64,000 nucleotides of DNA from Aotearoamyces nothofagi (taxonomy: Eukaryota; Ascomycota; Leotiomycetes; Leotiales; Tympanidaceae): the NCBI GenBank assembly GCA_015345905.1, contig JADDTR010000011.1:62001-126000 (forward strand), written 5' to 3'. Below are positions 35,001-47,844 of the stretch, piece after piece. A program made the position numbers and the translations under genes. Under the pieces are notes generated by a model. The model was not told where the DNA came from. It was given only the letters and a program-made list of their open reading frames with translations, and searched no databases. The first letter of the stretch is position 1. The number at the start of each line of letters is the position of its first letter.

Positions 35001-38000
35001 TCTTGGGAGAGGGACAGGGACGCCAGCTACTCCAGGTGGTCAGCGACTTGGAAAGAGCATTTTTCTGTCCTGTTGCTCCGTCACTATTCAAATCTTCCTC
35101 GACAATACCAGAATCGGATTAATTCATTACCTCTAGTCCCGGTCGCTCGGGTTGATAAGAAGCCGACATCAAAATTCGCCAAGCCATCACAGCTTGTTCA
35201 CCCGTCTGTCCTGGCTCTGAAGTTATTCTTTGATGATGAAGAAGTATTACCAGCAGATTCTATTTTTGATGAGTACGAAGCCGCTCTTTGTGGGTGTGGG
35301 CTGAAAAGAACAATCGACGATGATATGGTAGTAAGCCGAGTACAGCAGTATGCTGATAGTAGGCGCTTAGCTGCAGATGTTCAGCAACGCGCAATAAGCT
35401 TGCTGAAATCGGAATATTCCTGGAACCTACCCAGTAGTATTAGTGATTGGGACTCTACAATTCGAAAGCTCACATGGTTACCTATAGCCGACTCTGACGG
35501 CCAATTGACTCTCCACGCTCCCTTGGATTGCCGAGGATTGAAGGATCGATTGCTAGCTGGATATCAACTACAAATCCTGCATTTCGAGATTTCAGTCGAC
35601 TGGGAAAGGCGTCTTGGCTGGCATGATCCTCTGCCAATCAAAATATTGCTTGGGCAGCTGAAGGAGGGTATTGAGAGAGAAGATAGACCTGTCGTCAAAG
35701 CCGTACTAACGGAGATCTCCCGCCAGCAGCAAACAGAGACTTCGCGAGAAACATTGGTTAGATTGAAATGTGTTCTTACGAGCAAAGGCAGTTTTGTTAC
35801 AGTACCTGATGCCTTCCGCACAGGATGTGAGCGCCTTTATCCATATCTAGAAAATGTCGACAGACAGTTCTGGGTCGATCACTGCGGCATTTTGTCTGAA
35901 CTGGGAATCAAGCACAAACCTGCCCTGAAAGATATATTGGAAGTCCAAATTAAACTGGAAACTCATACCCCCTTGGACGAATCTGATACTGCCGTGGCAA
36001 TTGAACTGGCCAGCCTGGCAAGCTCTTTCCAACGGACATCGCTGAAAGGCCTGAAAGTTCTCACTACGGACGGATGTTTCTCGCCGATTGAGGAAATAAT
36101 CTTCAACGATGCCGGCCTATTACAGTTCGAGGAGACCGTCAGTCTAACGCATTCTGAAATACCAAAGTTAGTAATTGACAAGCTCATGATTGAGCCAGCG
36201 AGCGAGAGAATAATGAAAAGCACTCTTCATGTGGTCGATGCCGATGACGACGATGAATTCTTTCAGATGGAAGATGTCATGACGGGTATTTCGAATACTC
36301 TACATCGGTATCCGAAAAACACGACTTTCAAGGAGTACCTTGCGAATGCCGATGATGCCAAAGCAGCTGAAATAAGCTTTCACCTGGATGAGAGAAATCA
36401 CCCGTGTGAGAGACTTATGACGCCCGAGCTCAAGTCATTTCAAGGTCCAGCATTGCTGATTCATAACGATGAAGTATTCTCTGAGGAGGACCTTGAAGGT
36501 TTCAAAGAGGTCGGGAAAGGAAGCAAGCAAAAGGACGCCTCTAAAATTGGTCAATTCGGGAAGGGCTCACAGACAATGTATCACTGGACTGACGTTCCAA
36601 TGATTCTGTCTGGCGAGAGTCTTCTTATCCTCGACCCGCATCAGACTGTCCTCCCGATGAACTATCGTACGGGTAAACGCAGGCGAGGCATAAAGGTCTT
36701 ATTGTCGAAATTGAAGAATAGTTGCCCTGACCAACTAGCACCTTTTGCAGATTTATGGGACTATTCACCGGACCTCGATGAATATGATGGTACTATCTTC
36801 CGATTCCCGCTCCGTTTACCTGGGAACACGTCAAGTATAGTGGATAGAGGAGACTTCCTTGATAGTGCAATGGTCACTAAATCCATGGATGAGTTTTTCG
36901 ACGAAGCTCGCATATCCTTGCTCTTTTTACGGCATATAAAGTCTATTGACTTTCAAGTCCAAGGGAAAAAATATCCGGGATGGTCTATAATAAGCCTGCC
37001 ACCAGCCGAAGACGAAGATTCACCCTTTTCAAAGCTGGTAGTATGCTCAATTACTAAGAATATAAATACCGGTACTTTGATCAGTAAGGATAAATGGTGG
37101 GTTGCTATTGAAAACCTGAGCCCTTCAACTACCCATTTGGCATACCGCCAGAATAGAGATAGGAGGAGAGATATGAAGAATGTGGAGTGTGGGATTGCAG
37201 CCTTGGAATCTTCTGATACTCGAAGGTTTCCTAACCCCATTGAACCGAAAATGTTTAGCACACTCCCCCTGCCAATTCGATCATTCCTTCCTGTGCATAT
37301 CCATGCCACCTTCTCAATATCTGGAGATCGGCAATCTTTGCTTGTGACAGGGCAATCATCAGAGGCTCACGGGTCGGAATGGAATGCGTGGCTTCTAGGG
37401 TCAGCTCTACCTAGTCTGTACTTGGCATTCCTCGAAGATGTCGGGAGGCGGATTAAACAAGACGTATTTCGCTTTTGGCCAGAAAATGGTCCACCGGAAG
37501 GGAGCTGCACGGAATCACTTTACACGTCATTTTGGAAGGCATTGCCTGGTAGCACGCTCAGACTTTTTCCAAGGGCGCTTCAAGATGTTGGCGCGCGACA
37601 AGCACCCAAATTATTCGAGTTCAGCAACGCCATATTTGACTTTCTGTCAATTGAAGATTCCAAACTCCTGGCTGATCTGTTATATCAGCTGATTCCGAAC
37701 CTCGTTTGTCAAGTACCGACAGGGATAAGCACGAAGCTTATGGAGTTAGGTGTAAATTCCGTCACTCCGAGGCTCCTTCGTAGAACTTTCGAATTGAGAT
37801 GCAATTGTCGAACTTTGCAAGAAGTGGCTGGGGGAAACCCTGATATCCTTAGTGTTTTATTGGGCATTGCAATGCCTCCGAGGATGAGTTCTGATGAACT
37901 GAAAGAGTTAGATGGATGTTACTTCGTGCCCTTGGCAGATGGTTCCATAGGACCCCTCAAATACAGCGACAGTAGTACCGCACCTGAAATCTCTTATTAT

Positions 38001-40576
38001 ACTACAACATTGGAAGCAGGACAGCTTTTCGATTTTGCCTCCAGATCCCTGGTGTCTAACATATCAAAAAAGCAATTGAAGAATGTTATTGAAAGCAGGA
38101 AGTTTAATGTTGCTCCTTTACAACTTCGCGATGTTGGGAAACTGCTCCGGAAGAAGAGTTGGGGTGCTCTCAGAGATAATATTGATACCCAATGGCTTAG
38201 CCGCTTCTGGAAATTTTGGCACAGAAATATCCTCGTAGAGGATGCTCGTGATCCTGAATTTCTAAAGACAATCGGTGTCGATGACTATCCTATCTTCTTG
38301 GGTATGTATGAGGTTGACGGAGTTACTCGTAACGTGTGCATTCAACCTTCGAACTTCGAATATATCTCAGCAGTAGTAGAACCACAATTACGGACGCACA
38401 AAGCTCTCTGTTGCCAATTTCCAAATCTCCTTCGACTTGAAAGAAATTTTATACCGACATACTTAGCGGATGATGCCGAGAGTTCCTTAAACAAACCGGC
38501 TGCTTTTTGCAGATTTATTAGGAGTATAGACAGGCTCGCTGGTTATAAGGGTATGGGAATTGGAGATTTCTTTATGAGTAATTTTACAGAAGGGCATGAG
38601 GTAAGCCGATTTATATTTTCTAATAGATGTGGTCGGATACTGAAAGAAGTAATTTATAGGCACTACAGAAGCTTATTTTAAAACACTCACATTCGATGGA
38701 TAGTAAATCTCCAGAACTTCTCAGCATTAAGAGTAAGTTGATGCTACTACCACTGTGGCCCAGCTGCAAGAGTGCCTCAGTTGGAGAGAATCGGATATCA
38801 GCTCAGTCCGCACTAATAGCAAAAGATGCACGGCTTTTGGTTCCGTGGATGAGCAACTATTCTCAATTCATTGATCATAAATTCACTAGTAGCGGTGGTA
38901 ATTTGACGGCTCTTAAGAACCTCGGTGTTCAGGTCGTCGGGGCTTCAACTCTCCTTGCAAACTACGTATTGCCAGGGTTTCCTTCGACTCTTTCTGTCTC
39001 AGAACAGAGGTTTTATCGGCCGCTTATTTCTGCAATTGACGCTGTGATTCGGACCCACCAGAGCGCTCTAACTAGTAACTTGCTCCTAAAGGCCATAGCA
39101 GTTAGGAAGGATGGGGTTTTAACTACTGCACTTGAGTTGTTCGATCATCAAGACGTAATATTTAACGCGGCGTTTAGAGAAAATGCGAACACAAGTTTCC
39201 TTCGAGCCGATATTCAAGAATTCTATTATCTGTGGCGGGAAATGGGTCTTCGCTGTCGAACCAATTCTTGCTTTGATGGCGAGGATTATCTACGGTGTCT
39301 GAAAGAAATCAACGCGCGTCTTACTGCCTGTTCAGACTTGAGCACGAATCATGTTCTCATGCAAGATACCGACACAGTGCTCTCACCGCTTACCTCACCC
39401 AGTTCTGCTATAAGCAGGTTTACGGCACAAGAATGGTCGACGATAGTACGGCAACCTGTGTTTCCTATTTGCAAACCAGAGAACCAGCCGAGGTACCGTT
39501 CCTCGAAAATAGAGGCCCTTGCCAACGACGCAAGGAATCTAATATTGCCTATCAAGGATATAATTTTGACTAAGTACCTGGCAACATGTTGGAGTTGCAC
39601 GCAATTTGCACGCCAGCAACCGACGAGTGAAGTTCTAGCTCATACATCTAGGAATGGAAAGCCACCGCCCAGTATGGTGTGGAATCATATTGCAAATATG
39701 AGAGAAACCTCTGCAGACTTACCTCAGAATGAAATTTCTGCCTTCTTGGAAGACCTTTATTTGTCGTATGACTACCTCCAAGACAATCTGATAGAAAGTG
39801 TAGACTGCTTCGTTCTTGCGGAGACACCTATCTGGCTCAACCTAGACGACCTTCAATCGGATCGGAACAACGTAACTGTCGACGAAGTCAAATCTTCTTG
39901 GATCCTTACAGAACATATCATCCTATCGAGCTCTTGCGATCTCCCACCACGAATGTCCATTCGGCCGAACCTGATGCCTTACGAGAAGCTCCTGAGAGGT
40001 CTCGGATGCCAGTCTATAAGATATCCATCCGTCCAGCGCCCCACAGTGCACATCGGCAAATCCGTAGCCTCATCTCTCCAGCGGCTGAGGGATCAAGAAC
40101 AGCTCCTCGACATCACCTACGCAATAAGCGGCAAGACCATCAAGGCACACAAAGTCGTCCTAGCAGCCGCATCCGCAAAATGCGCAGCGCAGTTCAAGAA
40201 CGACTTCCTCGTTGAGGACGTCATCGACTGCAGCGGCATCATCTCTTACCACGCCCTCTCCGCCATGATCGACTACGCCTACGAGGTCGACATCGACTGG
40301 GCGCCGATGGAGGTTGCTGACGACGACGGCGTCGACGCCATCGCCGACAAGCTCGACTTGCTTCTGGATCTCTGCGAGGGCGCTAATTATTGGGACATGC
40401 CGGCGCTGCACTCCCAGGTCGAGGACCGGATCGTGAGCAAGGATAGGGTTTTCATTAGGCCGCATAACGTGAAGGATGTCAGGGATCGGGCTGAAGGTAT
40501 CAATGCGAATGCCCTTGTCGAGCTGTGCCGGGAATATCAGAAGTTGAATCGAGGTTTGGTGGATGGGGTATCTTAG
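32012..40576 (+). CDS. giant sacsin-like protein: two HSP90-type ATPase modules plus C-terminal BTB/POZ
   Basis: Seven exons, 32012-32155, 32201-32401, 32459-32877, 32928-33156, 33296-34749, 34799-38600 and 38669-40576, give 2,718 aa with every joint in phase. Module 1 begins at the N-terminus: VALMNICRDYPAGG, ELLQNADDAGA (ATP-binding N-box), GPALLAYNNAEFSDDDF, GKFGRGFNSVYNWTDSPS and LILDPHKSW, the sacsin SRR/HATPase signature. Near residue 345 follows LPLPISINQPVHIHGRFS. Module 2 (about 1,305-1,650) repeats the order: FKEYLANADDAKA, GPALLIHNDEVFSEEDL, GQFGKGSQTMYHWTDVP, LILDPH, LPLPIRSFLPVHIH. Residues about 2,560-2,672 are a BTB/POZ domain (LLDITYAISGKTIKAHKVVLAAAS...). Intron 4 uses an AAG acceptor after a CTAAC branch site. 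The family is chaperone-like, and BTB domains often recruit Cullin-3 ligases. The joint function is inference. Confidence 0.88.
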
Positions 40577-40908
40577 TGATCGGTTTAATGGTAGATATGA
40601 GCATCTGTAATCTCCTATTTAAAATCTTGTATTTGAGCAGTATGCTTGAGCTCGTTATCTTAAACGCAGTGATATAAGCTCGTATCAATCCGAATAATAG
40701 TTCCTGGAAAGTACAGAAAAAAGGTAATGTAACATAGATTGCATACCTACCCGGCCTGTTTTCTACTATCACGTGTATAGACCTGTAGCATTGGCAATAA
40801 CTGCTGGTGATGCACAGTACAGTGCGTACTTACTTTAGCATTTTCCAGGAACTGATTTTATAATAATTGAAGCATTGGACTCTATTGTCGTCTACTGTTA
40901 TATTACGA
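40577..40908. other. convergent 3' spacer
   Basis: About 330 AT-rich bases between the sacsin-like stop and the stop of the minus-strand flavoprotein gene. Nothing beyond 3' UTRs is visible. Confidence 0.5.
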
Positions 40909-43148
40909 TTATGCCTTCAAGAACCCACCATAATATCTATCCAACCACTCCGTAGCCTCTCTCTCCTCTCCAACCACAAACCGTCCGACACTACCCACAT
41001 ACCCATCCGGCCTAACATTAACCACCGCCACCTCTTCAGCCCCCAATCCCCCAAGCCACTTCTCCGTACAGCTCGCCTGACCCTCAACCACATCATCAAT
41101 ATAGAAAGTCCACGGACTAGCCCTCAACAGCAGCGGCAGCTGACTAGTCTCCACACCCGACTTGTGCTCCGTCGTCACAACCGCCAGCGTGAACAGCCTG
41201 CTGACAGACCTATAGCGTCCTGGCTGTACGAACTCGTCGTTCCCCGTCGCCGCGACAGGCATCTCAGCATAGGACCTCTCCGCCGCGTCCGTCGCGCGTC
41301 CGAGGACCGACAAAGGGCTGGCGACGTGTGCGGAAACAGTCTCGAGGAAGGGAAGCGAGGCATGGACGGACGAGACGAAGAAATACAGGCGGAACTGCGA
41401 GAGCATGGGGATGTCGAGCTGGATGTAGACCGGGTTCGCGTCGATGAATCGTGTGACCTGTACAGGCGGGAGGAGAGCACCGGATCTGAGAGCTCCCTTC
41501 CCTGGTTTGCCGACTGGAGGGAGATTGAGGACGTTCTCGGCGTATTCGGCACCGACGCCAGAGATGAAGCGGATGTTGTCGTCGAAATTCTTAGCCAGCG
41601 CCGCGGCATCGCCTTTCAGGAAGGCGTTTGCATGCTCGTAGTCGAAGTCGATGAGCTCCTGTGCGATCTTGCGGCGTTCTGCTTGGTATGTGGGGAGGAG
41701 AGACGGCAGAGCAAGGCCACGGATTGCGAGATTGAGTTTCCAGGCTAGGTTGAGCGTGTCGTGCATGCTGGTGTTCATGCCCTGGGCGGCCTTGGGGGAG
41801 TGGGTGTGGGATGCATCGCCGGTGATGAAGATATTTTGCGAGGAGTTAGAGAAGGCTGATGCGACGCGTTGACCGACGCGGTAGACGGAGAACCATTCTA
41901 TGCTCTTCCATTCTAGACGGAATGGTTTCATGATCTCCTTGGCTCGGCTCATGACGAAGTCTTGGTTGGCGACCTCGGAGGCAATAGGGGCTGTTGTGCC
42001 AGGGTGAAGCTCGATATAGAGTCGTGTCAAGTTGCGCTCTCGTGGTATGCAAAGAATGCTACCGACCCCTTCGTTGTGAATCACTACTTTGCTCCACAGA
42101 TCCGGGAAGTCGGTCTCAACGACACCTAAATATCCTGTTACTTTTACTCTTAAATCGAGCCGAGAGATAGAAAACATCAGTCGCTAGTCTTGGTATTGGA
42201 TATACGCACCATCGAGGACTCCCCAAGCTGCCTTGCCACTTTCGCCCACCATCTCTATTTCCGGGATGCTTTTTCGGACCATTGAATGTGCTCCATCGCA
42301 TCCAACAACATACTTCGAGCGTACCACTTTAGTGCCCCCATTGGCATCATCGTTGCAGACCGATTCAATGGGACATTTCGATCCTGGAGAACAGCTCACA
42401 AAGGGGCTACTCCTAGTGACCTCTACTCCACGTGATGTTAAATCTTCTAAAAAGATATCCTCGACCATCCCTTGGTGAACAAGCAAGATGTATGGATCAA
42501 TGGTGTCCACTAGAGATTTTGGGTAGTGATCTACTCTATCCGTTCTCCTCATTGGAGAGCTGGGGGTTGAGTTCTAGAATATATTAGTACTTTGATAAAG
42601 GACATTCATTATGGATTCAAATATTCAAATCAAACATACCCAGAAACATATATCAAAAACCTTGACCCCCTGTTTCAACAGCTCCTCCGCCATACCCAAT
42701 TGCCTAAAAGTCTCAATAGTCTTCGGCTGCAACCCATCTGCTCTCCCGGTCGATGTCTTATCCGCGCGATCATCCACAATCTCGACATCCACACCAAAAC
42801 GTGCCAGATTCGACCTTTTGATATCATCAGCTCATCAGCTCCTCGTCTTCCACGCCGATTCACAAATCTCTGAAAAGGGGAGCAAAAAAAAGATTATCAA
42901 ACATACGCGAGCATCAACCCCGCCGGCCCCGCGCCAACGACCAACACCCCCTTCTCCCTCTCGTCACCTGACACAAGCCCAACGCCGTTCACCCCAGCTA
43001 CACTCCCATTTACAACCTGACATCCCATCGCACTGGCCAGAACCTGCTCCTTACCCGCCGTAAAGCCCTTCTTATATTCCTTGCCCCGCGACTCCAACGA
43101 TGCCGACCGTTTCCTAGACCCAGATATCTCGTGACGCTGGTCGGGCAT
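40909..43148 (-). CDS. FAD-dependent aromatic monooxygenase, phenol 2-monooxygenase type
   Basis: Four minus-strand exons, 43148-42907, 42814-42640, 42573-42210 and 42125-40909, give 665 aa. FAD-binding landmarks of group A flavoprotein hydroxylases are in order: [42 protein letters not shown], the DG motif [12 protein letters not shown], and the GD motif [19 protein letters not shown] followed by DTLNLAWKL. The last 170 residues form the thioredoxin-like C-terminal domain of phenol hydroxylases ([10 protein letters not shown] near the end). It expectedly inserts one oxygen into a phenolic ring using NADPH. The substrate cannot be told from sequence. It has a 60-residue N-terminal extension before the first beta strand. 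Its neighbours (regulator, dehydrogenase, second flavoprotein) suggest a small catabolic or biosynthetic set. Confidence 0.92.
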
Positions 43149-43903
43149 AAAGCAGCAAGCAAGCTATCAATCTCGAAGTGCAGCTGCAGCCGAGGAAAAA
43201 AAGAATCGCCTGCTCTAGGGAAGCTTCTTTGATTTACAGTAATTGAATGGCTTATTTATGTCGCTGTTTTTTAAAAGCCCGTTTGCGCCGGCATGCGAGG
43301 CTGGGCTTTCGATGATGGGGTGTGGTGGATCGCTCGGTGCTCGATAAGATGGCGGTGTAAACCCCACTCTTGAGCTGCAGTGCGGGTGCGAGAGACATGG
43401 TGGGAGTTGCTACCGCGTGAATATCTTACAGTCGACAATCGAATGATTCTCGCATATTAAAAGAGTAGTAGAGATGGGAGTGTCGTACGAAGAATTTTAG
43501 ATTAGATGGCGGATAGGGAGGTTGTTGATATCGGTCGTGGAATGATTCCGGTGGTTACAAATCCAGCGATTGAGCAGTGCTGTGGGATAATACATTAAGG
43601 ATGTTTGTTCACGCTATATTTCAATACTTCGTACTGGGTTGTATATAGAAGGAGAACGAGACGTCTGTAATCATAGACTATAATCGAATCTAAGCCTTCC
43701 ACTGATCATTGACATGAGACTTCTAAGTGTCGCCACCTCTATCCACCGCTTCCAAGCTCAATAACAGTCCACTATGGCATGATTCGATTTGAAGAAACCA
43801 TAAATATAATAGCGTATACTCCATCTCCCACTGATCGCTCAATATCCCTATCCCATCCTTTGTCTCCAAAACTGACCCATAACGCCTCCAGGTCATATCT
43901 CAT
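43149..43903. other. intergenic spacer upstream of the monooxygenase gene
   Basis: About 750 bases holding the monooxygenase promoter (43,149-43,500) and the 3' flank of the transcription-factor gene. No motif or open frame worth calling. Confidence 0.5.
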
Positions 43904-46900
43904 TCAAGCGCTATTAAGCAAGCCTCTTAACACAATCATTCCCTCTCTCACTACAGCCCATCGGATGGTATTCAGCTGTTTGACCATACACCTCAATAGA
44001 CCATCGGTCCTATACTTCGCAGCTACCACCCACATGTCCTTTACAAATGACTCCTTCGCAGGATCAAGACGAGTAAGCCCACTTATAAAAGCATTCATCT
44101 CAGCTTTGGAATCCCAGTCACTATCCTCGTCATCTGAATCGTCTCTGCGACTAGGGTTGCTTTCCTCGAGTGCCTCTTGAGTACGAAGTTCTTTTCCATC
44201 AATGGCAGCCTCTACGGCTGAATTATGAAGAGTCCAGCACATCAGCGTTGATAAGTACAGACACCAGGGGTAGTGAAACATTTCATTGACGTTCCAATTG
44301 TCCAGTTTCCTCACTCCGTCGCGGAATAGACGCGTCGCGTGCCACGCCGCTCTGCCTGCGCTCTTTCCCTCGTCGTGCTTTATCCATTCAGTAATTCGAG
44401 CACGTGATCTCTGCCGGTCAACATCTGTAACAGGCCGTCCAATAATGTGACCCGCCCCAGCGTTGATCTGGAGGTTAATAATATCGACTTCCAAGACCAG
44501 CTGCGCAGTATGATATATTGCTCCATGTGCAACAGCAAACCCTTGAAACTTCGAGTGCTGTATCGGAGAAAAGGTGAGTAAGGAAAGTATTGTTGTACAG
44601 TAGTGGTCAAAATCTGCCTTCCAACGTTGATAGCAAGCACTAATCCTTTCTTGCCAGGGCGTGGAAGATGTGGTAGCTGCGATATTAAGTGAAGTTTGAT
44701 CTCGACGTTTTAGGTCCCATGAAATTGACATTAAGCCATGCAGAATCAGGGTGCGCGATATTACATTGAGATGCATCGGCGGTGAAGACGGTCCTGGATT
44801 AGTATACATCTTCAGAATTGTGAGATATTGAGGCGAAGGGGGTGACGCCTTTGTTAAAAGGAGCCAGTCTTCGGGTGTCAGAGCTTCCCAAATTGTCTGG
44901 TCCCATGGCAATGTAATCTTGAGTTCTGACGCATTCATGCAGAGAGATTGAGAGAAAAGTACAGCATGTTGTGTATCCCACATGAAACAAAACATTGCGA
45001 GTCTAATGCCGATTAGCACACAGGGCTTCTTAAATTGGCATTAGAAATACCTTCGTTTCTGTTCCGCTTCAACTGCCAAGTGCCAATATTCATGAAGATT
45101 ATGGATATTCTCATCGTACACAGGTATGCAAACACTCTGGCAGTCCGATCTCCGGATCAAACTATAATCATTAGTCGGTAAGGACAGCAATCCTAAGGAA
45201 TAAAAAGAAGCTTACTTGATCAATAATCCATGATATAAATGGCTCATATCATGCTGCTTCTCTCCAGCCCTGTTTTTTCCAAAGCATTCCACTAGCAACA
45301 CAGTCTGTAACATCCACAGCTTTGGTCTTGTACCAAATTCTCTACTAGCATGAATCACTGGCCGCATGATGTCGTGTATGCAAACTGCAAGCATATGCGC
45401 CTCCTTATCGCTATACGTGGCCCCTAGAAGGATTATAGCCATTAATAGAAAGGAATGAACATTCGATGAATTGAATGTCGCCTTGTGGATCAATGGATAT
45501 GTCCAGTTGAACCGGGTGAAGAAAAGGTCACTGTAGTGCTGTATTGACGAAATTGAGAGAAGTGGATCCTGAGAACTGATTTCTATTCCATCCGGTCTAA
45601 AAGGCCGACCTTGGCTTATTAGTTGCATTAAACCATCTCGAGCTTCGTTCGTGATAATTGGTAGCTTTCCAAAGTTGCGTGGATGGGCGTCTGGTAAGGG
45701 AAATGAGCCTAATAGTGAGCGCTGGGTTAGAGGAGTTGATATCTGAGATGTATGACTAGTCCCTGTGTAGGATTGTCCTTGCTGAGAAAATGTATCGTAC
45801 GGTGATGGGGTAGAGAACGGCATTAGACCCAGGTCTCTATCCTCATGAGACGAGATGGGGTAATTGTCCATTGCATCTGTAGGTGATGGGCTCCCCTGAG
45901 GAGACTTTTGTTTAGTCTCATGTGAAGCATGAGCATTAAAGCTATCCTCCACTTCTTCCACGTGCGTGAGAAGTGGAGGGTAGCTCGTATCATTATGATT
46001 TACACCATGCAGATTTCCGAGCATTAGCGCTACATCATTCCTTTCATGCGATGAAGAGCGCTCTAGAAGATTTGGATCAACGCTACCGCCGCAGAAGCTG
46101 TTCTCTCCTGGCGCATCTGTGCTCATATTACCAAGGGGAGTTTCCACTCCCGTTGCTCCCGTTGGCGATTGAAGTTGTATTAAAGTATCGTCTCTCGCAT
46201 TGCTTGTGTCATTCTCAAAAAGCCAACTGTAATAGCTCATAGTTGTGAATGGAGCATTAAAAGACATTGCTATGTCAGAGGTTAGTGCTGATTGTTTACA
46301 GTTTCCACGACATACGTACCAGTGTCCGGCTTGAAGATGTCATCGTATGGAAGATCAGAGGGGGCACCCATGAAAGTCTCGAATGGCTGAAGGCCCCAGC
46401 TGGAATTAGATAAAAAGTCAAGGTCGCCGCCGTCGCTCTGTGGAGCAAATTCCATGTCCATTGGTGGCCAAGCTTCTGGTAGATTATTATTATCTCCCGA
46501 CTGCTCGCTACTTGATTTCTCAGAAGATCTGGTACTTGGTATGGATGTCGGAGGCGACGGAGGGGTAGCGTTCTGACTATGCTGAGGTTGTCTATTTCCG
46601 TGACTCGTACTTTCTCTCACATTTCCGGACTTCAATTGGCGTCTCTTAGCTCCACCCTGTTGATACGGTCGTCGCGCATTGACAATGTTTCCATCTTTAT
46701 CTCGCCACAGCCTTTTTCTTGTCGCAAGAATTCCCAGGCCTTCTCCTCCAGCTTTGTCATCTTTCTCTTTGTGGCGCTGCATATGTCGGTCTATAAGTCA
46801 CGTACGGTTAGCAAGTCCACTAATATTAAGTCGCAACTGGCTATCACTCGACGTACCGAGCAGATCGCGGCGCCTGAAATGGGCAGCACATCGAGAACAT

Positions 46901-47073
46901 GTGTTGTTGCCCTCCTTGTGATTTAAAGCATGGCGGTGCAAATGCTCGGAACGACTGAACGATTTTCCACAGCTGTCCCAAGTGCACATGAACCTCTTGC
47001 TTGCTCCCGACTCTGCTAAGCTAGATGCTGCTGTAGATGTTACTGACGTGGCTCTGGCAATTCTAGTGGTCAT
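43904..47073 (-). CDS. C2H2 zinc-finger transcription factor with fungal_trans domain
   Basis: Five minus-strand exons, 47073-46857, 46790-46320, 46269-45216, 45161-45051 and 45002-43904, give 983 aa. Two classical C2H2 fingers lie at about residues 28-83: FMCTWDSCGKSFSRSEHL with HRHALNH, then NTCSRCAAHFRRRDLL and DRHMQRH. The first intron splits the second finger. A long Ser/Pro-rich linker follows, then the fungal-specific transcription-factor domain at about 470-720 (YSDLFFTRFNWTYPLIHKAT, LLMAIILLGATYSD, RLAMFCFMWDTQHAVLFSQS). This architecture is common for regulators of catabolic and secondary-metabolite clusters. It lies between the phenol-monooxygenase-type gene and the dehydrogenase and may control them, but this is inference from position only. 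The start is the first ATG. The frame extends a few codons upstream without another ATG. Confidence 0.9.
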
Positions 47074-47844
47074 TTTGCTGCACTTCACAGCGTATTTGCA
47101 TGATGGTTAAACAGAAAAATGCTTCAAGAGCAAGCCTTGTAGATGTAGTAGATAAGACATGGCGAGAGACTGAGGATTGCCGGTACACCTTGGTCCGCCC
47201 CCGGGCCGTAGAAGCTGTAGATCCCGGCTCTGGCTGTTATCGTGTGCCATGCATGGTGGCATGTAGTTCTCTGCCCCATCTGCCCCATCAGGTAAGCGAG
47301 GTTGCAAAGAAAGTTGACGATTAACGTCCTGGCGCCCAGGGACTTACTGCGACAGTGAACTTCTTTGTAGCAGGCGTTGCGAGAGCCGCACCGGAATGAA
47401 GGTGAGCCGCGGTAAGGAGCGCCTACTAAGTAAGCAGAAGCAGCGACACTCACAGGCCGAAGCTGGGCGATGATAAGAAATCATGAGTATCTCGCATGTC
47501 TACTTGCACCTCAGTAAGGTCGAAAGCTTTGGAAGCTCTGGGAACGCGGCGACGCGGGGACGCTGGAAATGCCCTGAGTTGCCTCAGTTTTCTCTCCCCG
47601 TCTCTCCGTCTCTCTTATCGCCGCCAAACTCCACACTACTAGGCGCTAAACCAGCGCCCCACGGGCCCCTCCCCGCCGACGGAGCTACAAAGTGGCAGCA
47701 GCGTTGCATTATTCCTTGCTATCGGATGGGTTTCCGATGGGTATGAATTATTCTTGATAACGGTCATTATATACTAATTGGAGTGTGTGAGGACATGAAG
47801 ATTGATGCACTTTGGAGCCAGGACTTGGATGACAAAGCTGGCAT
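47074..47844. other. intergenic spacer (regulator promoter, dehydrogenase 3' flank)
   Basis: About 770 bases. It should hold the promoter of the C2H2 regulator. No supported open frame, and no clear repeat. Confidence 0.5.
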
